Positions 1 to 8,484 of a stretch of 26,072 nucleotides of DNA are shown one piece after another (within the stretch, counting starts at the first letter, position 1; the number at the start of each line of letters is the position of its first letter). This DNA comes from an uncultured Ignavibacteriota bacterium (GTDB lineage Bacteria > Bacteroidota > Ignavibacteria > Tepidaquicellales > Tepidaquicellaceae). The notes below the pieces were generated by a model. It saw only the letters and a list, made by a program, of their open reading frames with translations, was not told where the DNA came from and made no database searches. The position numbers were made by a program, and so were the translations under genes. The DNA lies in the NCBI GenBank assembly GCA_937915485.1, contig CALGII010000253.1, positions 1 through 26,072 on the forward strand, written 5' to 3'.

Positions 1-2
1 GA

Positions 3-467
3 ATGATGAGAAAAGCGGTTATACTATTTTGCATTTTTTTGTTTTCGTCTCAATGTCTGCCGCAGTCCGACGGCCTGCAAATCACATATATGCGGAATCT
101 TGATTTCGGCAGCATCATTCCGGGCGTTAAGAAAACAATTTCCGAGAACGAACCCGACGCCGGAAAGTTTATATTGAAATCGAACGGCAGCCGTTTCGTC
201 GTAAATATTTCCTTTAATCTCGCAGGCGGCATCAACAGCAGCGCGGGCGTTCTGCCCGTCGCTTTTACGGCTTCCAGCAGCATTAATCCGAATGACGACC
301 AGCCGGGAATTCCGTTTAATCCGTACTCCGGCACGACGCTCCAGTTCGACGACAAGACAAGAGAGTATTTTATCAGGATTGGCGGCACGGTAAATCCACC
401 CGCAGTTCAAAAAGCGGGTGAATATAACTCGCAAATTATAATCGTTCTTACAACAGTATCAAATTAG
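3..467 (+). CDS. DUF4402 fimbrial-subunit-like secreted protein
   Basis: A 154-residue protein with a Sec signal peptide (hydrophobic residues about 5-18, cleavage near the Q-S-D region). The mature part looks like the DUF4402 family: an early L-D-F-G-x-I-x-P-G motif at about 33-41 and a C-terminal A-G-E-Y-x-x-x-I-x-I-x-x-T strand. DUF4402 proteins are beta-sandwich surface proteins, often fimbrial-subunit-like. It sits 3 bp before a PapD-like chaperone gene and an usher gene, so a pilus or surface-fibre subunit exported by them is the natural reading; this is inferred from context. Two adjacent ATG codons (3 and 6) can serve as start. Only two bases lie upstream, but the signal peptide supports a complete N terminus. 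Confidence 0.75.
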   Translation: MMRKAVILFCIFLFSSQCLPQSDGLQITYMRNLDFGSIIPGVKKTISENEPDAGKFILKSNGSRFVVNISFNLAGGINSSAGVLPVAFTASSSINPNDDQPGIPFNPYSGTTLQFDDKTREYFIRIGGTVNPPAVQKAGEYNSQIIIVLTTVSN

Positions 468-470
468 ATT

Positions 471-1289
471 ATGAATAAATTATTTCTGATATCACTGCTT
501 CTGATGATTTACCTGACCGCGAAAGGACAGGTGACCGTTGCGCCTGTAACGGTGCATCTTAGCGACGCCGACAGGAACGGCTACATTCTGGTAAGGAACA
601 ATTCGAACAGCGCTTCCTGGGAAGTGAGCATCGATATGAAATTCGGATATCCCGTCTCAGACTCGTCCGGGAAGACGGTTATTCATTTTCCCGATACGGA
701 ATCGGAAACAGACCCGTCCGCGGTTAAGTTTATCAGTTTCTATCCGCGCAAGTTCATACTTTCTCCTCTCGGTGAACAAACAGTCAGAATTGCGGCGAAG
801 CCGAAAAATCTTAAGGACGGCGAGTACTGGGGACGCCCTGTCATCAAATCAAAGCAGGTTGCCTTGAACGACTCCGCGGGAAAGGAAAATATCGACGCGG
901 GTCTCGGCGTTGAATTTCGCTCCGTCATCGCCCTTAACTACAGAAGAGGAAAAGTCTCGACAGGAATAAACTTTTCAAACCTTACCTGTTCATACAACGG
1001 AAGCAAAATTATTCTGTTTGCAGAACTGAAGCGTGAAGGAAATGCCGCTTACATCGGCAACATAGTCTCAACTCTGACAGACGAAAAATCAGAAGTAATA
1101 AAGAGCGTCAGTCAGGAAATTTCAGTTTACTACGAACTCAACAAGCGCGTCGAAATTGAAACCGGAAAACTCGCTCCGGGAAAATATACTATTACAGTTC
1201 AGGTCAATACCGACAGGGAAGAAACGGGAGGAAATATTCTTAAAGGAAATACCGCGGAAAGAACGATTTTCCTTACTATAGAAAAATGA
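471..1289 (+). CDS. Periplasmic PapD-like pilus chaperone
   Basis: A 272-residue secreted protein (signal peptide about 1-19, ending A-K-G-Q). The first half (about 20-125) reads as an immunoglobulin-like chaperone N-domain: V-T-V-A-P-V-T-V-H-L start, G-Y-I-L-V-R-N-N-S edge strand, then Y-P-R-K-F-I-L-S-P-L-G-E-Q-T-V-R-I, which resembles the conserved 'P-x-x-x-x-L-x-P-x-x-x-Q-x-V-R-I' stretch of PapD/FimC. A second beta domain fills about 150-272. By family it would bind subunits in the periplasm and hand them to the usher. Its stop overlaps the usher start as ATGA (1286-1289), indicating translational coupling. It is diverged from proteobacterial chaperones; I could not identify the usual conserved subunit-anchoring Arg/Lys pair with confidence. 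Confidence 0.75.
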   Translation: MNKLFLISLLLMIYLTAKGQVTVAPVTVHLSDADRNGYILVRNNSNSASWEVSIDMKFGYPVSDSSGKTVIHFPDTESETDPSAVKFISFYPRKFILSPLGEQTVRIAAKPKNLKDGEYWGRPVIKSKQVALNDSAGKENIDAGLGVEFRSVIALNYRRGKVSTGINFSNLTCSYNGSKIILFAELKREGNAAYIGNIVSTLTDEKSEVIKSVSQEISVYYELNKRVEIETGKLAPGKYTITVQVNTDREETGGNILKGNTAERTIFLTIEK

Positions 1290-3862
1290 AATTTCTTTTT
1301 CTGAATATATCTTTTTTTTTGCTCTGTTGCTGCGCACAGGCGGGCGCGTTTCCATTCATCGACTCAAATCTCGTAAAATCAAACCCCGCCTGCGATGAAG
1401 CGCCATTGCAGGTTGATGCCGACAAGGCGGGAAAGTTCGACCTCAATTGCTTCGTCTCGGGAAAAACGGTTTACGTGCCTCTCGGAGAACTTTTCTCGCG
1501 TCTGAAAATTGATTTCAGGTTCTCGCGTGAAATGTCGCTTGTGAAAGGCTTCTACATCGATGAAAGCAAAACGTATGAAATTGATTTCCTGAAAAACTCC
1601 GCCGTGATAAAGGAAAAATCCGTTCCCTTTAACAGAAACGATTTTTATTTGTCGGAATCGGACGTCTGCCTGAGTTCCGAGTTGATTGAAAAACTTTTCG
1701 GTCTTGTTCTTAAAGCCGACCTCAGCCGTCTTAACATTCACGTTTCATCCGAAATGAAACTTCCTGTCGTCGCGGAAATTGAAAGAAACCTTTTAAGGGA
1801 AATAAATTCCGCCAACCGGACGGACATAAAAAACGCCGACATTTTCATTCCGAGAAAAAGAAAAATTCTCGGTCTCGGCGTTATGGACTGGAACGTCAAC
1901 CACTCGCACTCGTCGCGAATCGGGGACAGGTATTATTACAACCTCGCGCACGGCTCGGAAATTCTCGGCGGTGATTTCATCGCGAATATAAACGGAGATG
2001 ACAAGGACCTGTTCGATAACAACAGCGCCGAGTTCAGATGGAGATTCGTTGACGACAGGAAAATGTTCAAGCAGGCTGTTGTCGGCAATATGAGGCTTCA
2101 GTCGGGGCTGCTCTCCAACACTCAGGGAATTCAGATTACAAACTCTCCGCCGGTTTCAAGAAGGACAATAGGCAAATATAAAATCTTCGACAGGACGGGC
2201 TCGAACTGGGACGTAGAACTTTTCATCAACAACGAACTTATCGGTTACACGAAATCGGGAAACGACGGATATTTCGAATTCAACGTGCCGCTGCTCTACG
2301 GCTCGAACTACATCACGCTCAAGTATTACGGCACCGCGGGTGAAATTCACACCGAAGAACGCGTGATTCAGGTGCCTTTTAATTTCCTTCCGGAGAAAAC
2401 CGTTGAATACAATATTACGGGAGGCACGCTCAAATCGGGAAACCACAGCCTTTTCTCCGAATCAAGCGTGTCCTGGGGAATAAATAAAATTCTTACTTCG
2501 GGCGCGGGAATGCTGTACCTCAACGAGCCTGACCTGAAAAAGTTTTATCCTTACGTTAACACGTCCGTCAGAATTCTCGACAATCTGATTTTCAGCGCCG
2601 ACTATTACCACGCTTTGAAAGGCAGCGCCAACCTGAGCCTTCTGCTTCCGTCGCAGATTTACACGACATTCTCTTATATCAGATACGGCGCGAACGAATT
2701 CTTCAATCCTTCAAAATTCAGTGAAGAGCAAAACGTCTCCGCTTTCGTTCCCTTTTACTTCAAAGGACTCTCGGTTAGTTTCAGGGTGAACGGAAGAAGA
2801 ACCGTCTCCGATAATTTCAAACTGCTTTTCCTGAACTCGGGGCTGTTCCTGAATTATAAGAGACTTCAGTGCGGCATCATAATAAACGTTTCCCGGAGCA
2901 AGGTATCGGATTCTTACGAAGACGCGGGAACGAGAACTTCCGCGAGCCTCTCGTACAGAGTTTACGGCGACCTGATGATAAGACAGCAGACGGAAATCGA
3001 CCATACGTCGGGAAGATTTTCGAACACGGCTCTCTACATAGACAAGGGGCTTTTCGGCGCGGGATGGATGACAGTTTACGCAGCGAGAGATTACGTGAAC
3101 AACAATTACTCAGGCGGGCTCGCCCTTCGGTTTGATTTATCCTTCGGCAGATACAACGCGGGGTATTCGTCTTATGAAAACGGATGGGACCTTCAGCAGT
3201 CAGTGTACGGCTCCGTTGGTTACGACCAGTTCAGGAACAACTTTATTTTCGACAATAGAAATATGGTTTCCCGAGGCGGTCTTTCTCTCGTTCCTTTCCT
3301 CGACGCTAACGGAAACGATTATCCCGACGATAACGAAAAAATCCTTAATACGGGATTCGATTCGAGAATCAACGCGGGCAAAATTCTTAAAACAGAAAAC
3401 GAGTGCAGATACTCCGACCTCGACCCTTACTATTCTTACCGTCTGGAAATATCTCCCGTCTCTTTCGACAACCCGCTCTACAGGCCGAAGTACAGGACAT
3501 ACGGCGTTTTCATCGACCCGAACAGGTTCAAAGTCGTTCCCGTTCCAGTTTACGCTTCGGGAATTGTAAGCGGCAGCGTTACAATAAACGCGGGTCAGGA
3601 CGCGAAACCCGTTTCGGGATTGAAAATGCTTCTTGAATCCGAAAACGGAAAAATTAAAACCGAGACAATTACATTTTCCGACGGAGAATACATATTCGAC
3701 AATATTCCGCCGGGAAAGTACAGGATTTATCCGTCGCCCGACGATTTGTCCCGCCGCTCTCTTGAATTTAATTCGAACGCAGGAAGCGTTGAAGTAAGGC
3801 AAACGGAAGACGGCGACATCATAGAGGGCGTTAATTTTATTCTTGGCAGAATTCAATTCTGA
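1286..3862 (+). CDS. Outer-membrane usher-like protein of a divergent chaperone-usher system
   Basis: An 858-residue exported protein (signal peptide about 1-20 with a C-C-C-A cluster). Residues about 45-155 form a beta-rich N-terminal region like those of non-proteobacterial ushers. Then comes a long barrel-like stretch of alternating polar/aromatic strands. Near 290-350 lies a plug-like segment (I-F-D-R-T-G-S-N-W-D-V-E-L, L-L-Y-G-S-N-Y-I-T-L-K-Y-Y-G) resembling the usher middle domain. Near 672-684 is a D-A-N-G-N-D-Y-P-D-D-N-E calcium-loop-like motif, and about 760-845 is a carboxypeptidase-regulatory-like beta domain (S-D-G-E-Y-I-F-D-N-I-P-P-G-K-Y). By family it would assemble and secrete fibre subunits across the outer membrane. 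It is translationally coupled to the chaperone. Family assignment is good; the secreted product is inferred to be the DUF4402 protein. Confidence 0.72.
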   Translation: MKFLFLNISFFLLCCCAQAGAFPFIDSNLVKSNPACDEAPLQVDADKAGKFDLNCFVSGKTVYVPLGELFSRLKIDFRFSREMSLVKGFYIDESKTYEIDFLKNSAVIKEKSVPFNRNDFYLSESDVCLSSELIEKLFGLVLKADLSRLNIHVSSEMKLPVVAEIERNLLREINSANRTDIKNADIFIPRKRKILGLGVMDWNVNHSHSSRIGDRYYYNLAHGSEILGGDFIANINGDDKDLFDNNSAEFRWRFVDDRKMFKQAVVGNMRLQSGLLSNTQGIQITNSPPVSRRTIGKYKIFDRTGSNWDVELFINNELIGYTKSGNDGYFEFNVPLLYGSNYITLKYYGTAGEIHTEERVIQVPFNFLPEKTVEYNITGGTLKSGNHSLFSESSVSWGINKILTSGAGMLYLNEPDLKKFYPYVNTSVRILDNLIFSADYYHALKGSANLSLLLPSQIYTTFSYIRYGANEFFNPSKFSEEQNVSAFVPFYFKGLSVSFRVNGRRTVSDNFKLLFLNSGLFLNYKRLQCGIIINVSRSKVSDSYEDAGTRTSASLSYRVYGDLMIRQQTEIDHTSGRFSNTALYIDKGLFGAGWMTVYAARDYVNNNYSGGLALRFDLSFGRYNAGYSSYENGWDLQQSVYGSVGYDQFRNNFIFDNRNMVSRGGLSLVPFLDANGNDYPDDNEKILNTGFDSRINAGKILKTENECRYSDLDPYYSYRLEISPVSFDNPLYRPKYRTYGVFIDPNRFKVVPVPVYASGIVSGSVTINAGQDAKPVSGLKMLLESENGKIKTETITFSDGEYIFDNIPPGKYRIYPSPDDLSRRSLEFNSNAGSVEVRQTEDGDIIEGVNFILGRIQF

Positions 3863-3868
3863 AAATTC

Positions 3869-3888
3869 TATGCTTCAATTTAAGCATA
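3869..3888 (+). terminator. Possible terminator hairpin after the usher gene
   Basis: TATGCTT and AAGCATA form a perfect 7-bp stem with a 6-nt loop just after the usher stop. No T-run follows directly, but a second weak ACCG/CGGT pairing about 20 nt further on is followed by ATTTTTC. This may end the chaperone-usher operon before the glycosyltransferase. Confidence 0.35.
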
Positions 3889-3931
3889 CCGTTAAAAAAA
3901 TTATTCGGTTATTTTTCTCACATTCAAAACA

Positions 3932-4951
3932 ATGACGGAAATTCTTGTAATACGGCCCCAGAGCAACCAGTTAGGCGATACGATTTGCACTCTTCCTATG
4001 TATAAGGCGCTGAAGACAAAATATCCCGATGCGAAAATCACTCTCGTCGGCTGTCCCACGAATTATAAAATCAATTTCAAAAAACTCAATCCCTGGCTCG
4101 ACGAATTAATTATTTTCAGAAAAGACAAACTCGGCAGCCTTCTCGCATTTCTTATCGCGCTGAGAAAAAAGAAATACGACATCGTGATGGTTCCGTCGTC
4201 AATAAGAATCTCTTACACTTCCTATTTAATCGCCCTGCTCGCGAGAGGGAAAATCAAGGCGGGCGTCGGGAGAATGGATTCGCAAAAGAACAGGCTGAGT
4301 TTTTTCCTCGACGTGAAACCGGAATACGACTGGAACACGAACAGGATTCATCAGGTCAACAGGTTCCTCGATGCCGCGAAGGCATTGGGATGCGCGCTTC
4401 CCGACGAAGAGGTAACGTCTATGCGGATAAAACTGAGTCCCGCGGAAATCGAATATGGCAATGATTATATCGCAGGTAATTTTCCCGACAGGAAAAGGAA
4501 AATTGCGGTCTTCCATCCGGGCGCAGGACAGAAAAGAAACACGTGGGACGTGAATAAATATTTCGAACTCATAAAACTGATTAGCGAAAAATATAATCCT
4601 TACATTGTTATTTCGTCGGGTTTCATCGACAGGCAAATAACGGACAAACTCGAATCGATGCTCAGCGCTGCGGGCATTGAATACTCGGTAATGGTTGACG
4701 TTCCCGCGTTTCAACTTGCCGCGATTCTTAAACACGTGACGCTCTTCGTCTGCAACAACACGGGAGTAATGCATCTCGCCTCGTTCAACGGAACGAACAC
4801 TCTCGCTTTCTTCTTTAAAGATGATTCATTCGAATGGTCGCCGTACTTTATGAAAGGGGAAATTCTCGAATCTCCTTCGTCTGACATCAACCTGATAACC
4901 GCGGAGCAGGCGTTCGAAAAAGCGAAAAGGTTTTTTGAGGCGGGCGCTTAA
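3932..4951 (+). CDS. Family 9 glycosyltransferase (heptosyltransferase-like)
   Basis: A 339-residue GT-B enzyme of the ADP-heptose:LPS heptosyltransferase type. It begins with the family signature (I-L-V-I-R-P-Q-S-N-Q-L-G-D-T at 4-17, the usual acceptor-side loop). It contains H-P-G-A-G-Q-K at 195-201 and C-N-N-T-G-V-M-H-L-A at 274-283, matching the conserved donor-binding 'N-x-T-G-x-x-H-x-A' element. It is expected to add a sugar to lipopolysaccharide core or a related envelope glycan on the cytoplasmic face. The exact sugar cannot be read from sequence. It lies 69 bp after the usher gene on the same strand. Its stop overlaps the stop of the convergent glycosyltransferase gene. Length is normal for the family. 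Confidence 0.85.
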   Translation: MTEILVIRPQSNQLGDTICTLPMYKALKTKYPDAKITLVGCPTNYKINFKKLNPWLDELIIFRKDKLGSLLAFLIALRKKKYDIVMVPSSIRISYTSYLIALLARGKIKAGVGRMDSQKNRLSFFLDVKPEYDWNTNRIHQVNRFLDAAKALGCALPDEEVTSMRIKLSPAEIEYGNDYIAGNFPDRKRKIAVFHPGAGQKRNTWDVNKYFELIKLISEKYNPYIVISSGFIDRQITDKLESMLSAAGIEYSVMVDVPAFQLAAILKHVTLFVCNNTGVMHLASFNGTNTLAFFFKDDSFEWSPYFMKGEILESPSSDINLITAEQAFEKAKRFFEAGA

Positions 4952-5775
4952 CCGCCGTAAGTCTTGTCAATTCCGTTTCTGCAATAAAACTCGTTCTTCA
5001 GTTTGACGTTCTTGTGGAAATAATCGTAGTTCGTGTTCGCTTCCTTTGTCTTCGGATGGTAAAGATGAAACACAACGGCAAGATTCCTCACCGACTTGAA
5101 CTTCGCGCCCGTAAGCCCCAGCCTGTACTCGACGTCCGTGTCCTCGCCGATTCCCGCGCCGACGTAATTCTCGTCGAAACCGTTTATCTTCAGCATCATT
5201 TCTTTCCACACGGAAAAGTTGCATCCGACTATGTGGTTGTTCTTCGACTTCGTAACGCTCCTCAGAAATTTATTCCTCACGAGAAGTCCTTCCTCCGCGG
5301 CGACTGTCGAATCCCCGGCGCGGAACGAATCAAGGAACGCTTTCCGCGAAAGCCTCTTAAAATATTTCGTGGTTATGAAATCCCTGTCGAGAATTCCAGA
5401 TAGTTTTTCTCCGAGGTGAACTCTTCTGCCGATTAGCACCGTGTTCTTTTCTGCGCTTTCGGCGTGACCCTTAATGAAATCGGGATGAGGCACGCAGTCG
5501 CAGTCGAGAAAAATAAGGTAATCGCTTTTCGAAACCTTGATTGCCTCGTTCAGAATTTTATTTTTTCTGAATCCCCTGTCTTCCTGCGTGATGAAAGTAA
5601 TCTCGTAACCGCAGTCCTTGCGGAACGCGTTGATGAAATCTTCAATCTCCGCGCCCGAGCCGTCGTCGGCGATAATGACCTCGAAATCCTTTTCCGTCTG
5701 CTCCTTCAAAGCCGACAGAACCAACTCCAGTTCCCGCAACTTTTTGTAAACCGATATTATAAGCGAAACTCTCAT
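4948..5775 (-). CDS. Family 2 glycosyltransferase
   Basis: A 275-residue GT-A enzyme with the classic opening V-S-L-I-I-S-V-Y, the nucleotide-binding A-D-D-G-S at 36-40, the metal-binding D-C-D motif at 91-93, and a G-E-D-T-D-V-E-Y-R motif at 210-218 that carries the likely catalytic acid. The R-G-F-R-K-N-K element at 67-73 and the C-terminal 'E-D-x-D-x-x-x-R' resemble GT2 enzymes with an added galactosyltransferase-like C-terminal region. It probably transfers a sugar to a surface glycan. It is convergent with the GT9 gene; the two stop codons share TTAA at 4948-4951. It is the last gene before G+C falls sharply. Substrate unknown. Confidence 0.85.
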   Translation of the reverse strand: MRVSLIISVYKKLRELELVLSALKEQTEKDFEVIIADDGSGAEIEDFINAFRKDCGYEITFITQEDRGFRKNKILNEAIKVSKSDYLIFLDCDCVPHPDFIKGHAESAEKNTVLIGRRVHLGEKLSGILDRDFITTKYFKRLSRKAFLDSFRAGDSTVAAEEGLLVRNKFLRSVTKSKNNHIVGCNFSVWKEMMLKINGFDENYVGAGIGEDTDVEYRLGLTGAKFKSVRNLAVVFHLYHPKTKEANTNYDYFHKNVKLKNEFYCRNGIDKTYGG

Positions 5776-6013
5776 CCCGCAAAAATTAATGTATTTGACT
5801 CAAAAAGAATATGTATTAAACCCGAAGGAATTAAAGCGGGAAAGTGAAATAATAGAACCGTACTTTGGTTGTTTCTGTCAGAGTCTGTACCAAGAATCCT
5901 GAAAAACTCTGATAGTCACGGATAGTATCTACCGCGAAAATTATCATCTTCTGCTCCGATCTCAACTATTTAATAATGATGTATTATGAGAAAAATAGGA
6001 TGGATAATAATTA

Positions 6014-7582
6014 TTATTCTAAAGAATTTTGCTCGCAGTATCTAGAAATTATTTGATTTACTAAATTATCGTCGGAATTATCATAAGCCTCGATTAATCT
6101 ATTTTTTTCTATCTCCTCAAATTTCTTAATAATAGGAATTCTTAATTTCTTAAGTGTTTGCGCTTGAAATCTGGGTAATCCATCATTCATACGTATTCCA
6201 ATTTGAGAGACCTGTTCTTTAATGAAATCGGACATTAGAATACAGGCAAGAATTTTTAATTTGGGTATGCTTTCTCCGATGATATAATATAAACTATGGT
6301 GAGGATAGTATTTGCCTTCATCAATTAATAATCTTTTCATTCCGGAAAAATCAGGTAACAATAATTTTGGCATCGGTAATAAATCGTGCTTTATGTTATC
6401 AATTGTCTTATACCATTTTATATTATTCTTTTTCGCAGTATGACGTTTTATTAATGCCTCTTTATGAAAATTAAAATAATTTTTCAAGTTTGGGTAATCC
6501 TCTAAATCACACAAAACGCCGTTTTTGTAAGGATTAAGCAGATATTTATTGTCCCATACTATTCCGGAATCTTTCAAATCGCGTGAAGTAACAATGGGTA
6601 ATAATCTACTTCTCTCAATTTCTTTAACGTCAGATTTTTCTCTAATAAATATTTTATCAGCGCCTGTAGCCACGCCAATTCCTATTCTGAAGTTTTGTTT
6701 CTCTATACTTGTTAATGCAATATGCTCAAGATTATATTTAATGAATAAATTTTGCCATAAACCACCTTTAGGACTTTGTGCTTTAATGAATTGTACTGAG
6801 TTTAAATCTATGGTTTTTGATTTGGTTTCGTAAAAGAGGGTTTCACCTTGGCTTATATTATTCGATATTGTTGTAATACTTGGATATGCTAATACGTTTT
6901 CATCAAATGGAGACGATTTCTCTATATTTATGATTTTTTTAAGATTGTATTGTCTTGCAATTTTTTCTCTTAATATTTGACCGTATTGATTATACAACCA
7001 TCGATTTGAACAAATAAACGATAATGTTCCGTTTTCATTTAATAATTGCAACGAACGTTCGAAAAATAAAATATATAAATCAGCACGGTATTTAAAAGTA
7101 TCGTAGTGTGACTTATATATCTTTTTTAAATTATCGTCTATCAATTCATGTCTTATGTATGGCGGGTTTCCAACTATACAATCGAAATTATTTTCAAATT
7201 CAATAGTAAGATAATCACCTCTAATTATTGATTTTGAGTTACTCAAATCACTATCTATCCCAAATGTTAAGAAATTCTCTTTTATCCGGTTGACTAAATT
7301 TTTATAATTTTCTTCATTCAGTTCAATGAAGCGCACATTTGACTCAAAGGCATTTAAAAAAGAAAATCCAAATTTTAATGAAGATTCGAATAATCTCTTG
7401 ACTATTTGTATGGCAAAAGAACCTGTTCCTGAAGCCGGTTCAAGAATTCTTACAGCACTTAAATTAAATTCAGATTTATAGTTAACCTCGTCTAATAAAT
7501 ATTCGACGATTTTATTGTGTGTAAAAACCTCGCCGTGATTTCTACCGTTTTTTCTCTTTATTTGCTCATTAATGAAATTCAT
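6014..7582 (-). CDS. XhoI/PaeR7I-type DNA adenine-N6 methyltransferase
   Basis: A 522-residue gamma-type N6-adenine DNA methyltransferase. Motif X-like sequence G-E-V-F-T-H-N-K-I-V is at 17-26, the SAM-binding motif I (E-P-A-S-G-T-G-S-F) at 48-56, and the catalytic motif IV N-P-P-Y at 139-142. The C-terminal half is the likely target-recognition region. It overlaps the 3' end of the endonuclease gene by 14 bp (7569-7582), so the pair is co-transcribed with the nuclease first. Given the partner's XhoI/PaeR7I identity, it should methylate the adenine of CTCGAG and protect host DNA; the specificity is inferred from the partner. Composition is about 30% G+C in a sampled line, well below the flanking genes, which suggests horizontal acquisition. 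Length is close to that of M.PaeR7I. Confidence 0.9.
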   Translation of the reverse strand: MNFINEQIKRKNGRNHGEVFTHNKIVEYLLDEVNYKSEFNLSAVRILEPASGTGSFAIQIVKRLFESSLKFGFSFLNAFESNVRFIELNEENYKNLVNRIKENFLTFGIDSDLSNSKSIIRGDYLTIEFENNFDCIVGNPPYIRHELIDDNLKKIYKSHYDTFKYRADLYILFFERSLQLLNENGTLSFICSNRWLYNQYGQILREKIARQYNLKKIINIEKSSPFDENVLAYPSITTISNNISQGETLFYETKSKTIDLNSVQFIKAQSPKGGLWQNLFIKYNLEHIALTSIEKQNFRIGIGVATGADKIFIREKSDVKEIERSRLLPIVTSRDLKDSGIVWDNKYLLNPYKNGVLCDLEDYPNLKNYFNFHKEALIKRHTAKKNNIKWYKTIDNIKHDLLPMPKLLLPDFSGMKRLLIDEGKYYPHHSLYYIIGESIPKLKILACILMSDFIKEQVSQIGIRMNDGLPRFQAQTLKKLRIPIIKKFEEIEKNRLIEAYDNSDDNLVNQIISRYCEQNSLE

Positions 7583-8285
7583 TAATATGACCGATTAAAT
7601 GACCAATAAAAGATTGAATAAAAGCATCAATAGAAATACTTGAATCTACATCACCAAACGAACAATTTCTTGAGGACCAAATCAAGCCACAATAAGAATA
7701 ATGTCTTTCAAGCATTAATCTCTGGCATAATATTCTATATCTTTCTAGATAAGATGAATCTTTAAATTCCGGAAATGATTTGAAGTGCGGCTCACTTATT
7801 TTGACAGGTGTAGTTGATTTTTCAGATTTTTCAACTAACATAAAATATCCTATCCAAGGTGCGGATTGGTTAGGAAATGCTTTCTCCCGAAATGCCGTCC
7901 ATAAATCGACTGCGCTTCCAAGGGCTTCCTCAGTTCGATTATTAAAGTTATTTCCAAAAGAACCAACCTGCGATTTTAATTCAATGACTGCTATTAATTT
8001 CTTTGTCGGTGAAATGATTAGCATGTCCCAATCTTTTGTAGGGCGAAAAAAACCCGGCAGATTGTTTCCCTTCAGATATATGCATTCTTTAGGAATCCCT
8101 GTTTCTACTGCAATAGAATAAAACAGTTTTAAAAATCCATCTAATTGTTTTCCCCCGGTTACGGCGCCTCTATTCCCTGCGGAATAAATATTCTTACTTT
8201 TATGACTCAGTATCTGTTTTGAACGTGTCTGCCAGAACTTTTTTACTGCGATTTTTATCTGCTTACTGTAATCTTTACTTTTCAT
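7569..8285 (-). CDS. XhoI/PaeR7I-family type II restriction endonuclease
   Basis: A 238-residue protein of the XhoI/PaeR7I family, whose known members are about 245 residues and cleave CTCGAG. Diagnostic stretches are N-R-G-A-V-T-G-G-K-Q-L-D-G-F at 38-51, P-G-F-F-R-P-T-K-D-W-D at 77-87, and S-F-G-N-N-F-N-N-R-T-E-E at 109-120. The PD-(D/E)XK core is visible as D85/D87 followed by I-E-L-K at 101-104. It is full length with no frameshift, so it is probably active. It precedes and overlaps its methyltransferase. I see no separate controller gene upstream; an element of about 38 bp at 8329-8366, repeated near 11010, is the only obvious candidate control site. Confidence 0.92.
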   Translation of the reverse strand: MKSKDYSKQIKIAVKKFWQTRSKQILSHKSKNIYSAGNRGAVTGGKQLDGFLKLFYSIAVETGIPKECIYLKGNNLPGFFRPTKDWDMLIISPTKKLIAVIELKSQVGSFGNNFNNRTEEALGSAVDLWTAFREKAFPNQSAPWIGYFMLVEKSEKSTTPVKISEPHFKSFPEFKDSSYLERYRILCQRLMLERHYSYCGLIWSSRNCSFGDVDSSISIDAFIQSFIGHLIGHINEFH

Positions 8286-8328
8286 ATGATTTGATAATCT
8301 GTGATATCAAAACCCATTTTAATTTTTT

Positions 8329-8366
8329 GTTTTAAATATATTAATTGCAGATGAAAACTAATATTC
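8329..8366 (-). repeat. Shared upstream element, copy 1 (before restriction endonuclease)
   Basis: This AT-rich stretch contains ATATTAATTGCAGATGAAAA on the plus strand and ends ATATTC. It closely matches 11010-11049 (25 of 29 core positions without gaps, better with small indels). Both copies lie about 45 bp upstream of a minus-strand start codon, so they may be a shared promoter/operator or the scar of a duplication or insertion. Confidence 0.6.
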
Positions 8367-8484
8367 TAATATTAAATGAACTTACTATAGTCTTCGCAAT
8401 ATATCTGTGAAGAGAAATCACTGGTCAGTTTGGAAAAGTACACTTACTGTTTTTTGATAAAAATAAGATAAATAATTTAGTTGC

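Noticed and set aside
3200..3856. 218-codon minus-strand open frame opposite the usher gene
   Set aside because: Lies wholly inside a well-supported usher gene and its composition looks like an antisense shadow.
5875..5915. Inverted repeat CTGTCAGAGT/ACTCTGATAG as a terminator or attachment site
   Set aside because: Loop is 21 nt, one pair is G-T, no T-run or second copy at the right edge of the island; mentioned only as a boundary mark.
8286..8484. Controller-protein gene for the restriction pair
   Set aside because: No open frame of suitable length with a helix-turn-helix; only the repeated element and an IS-like fragment are visible.
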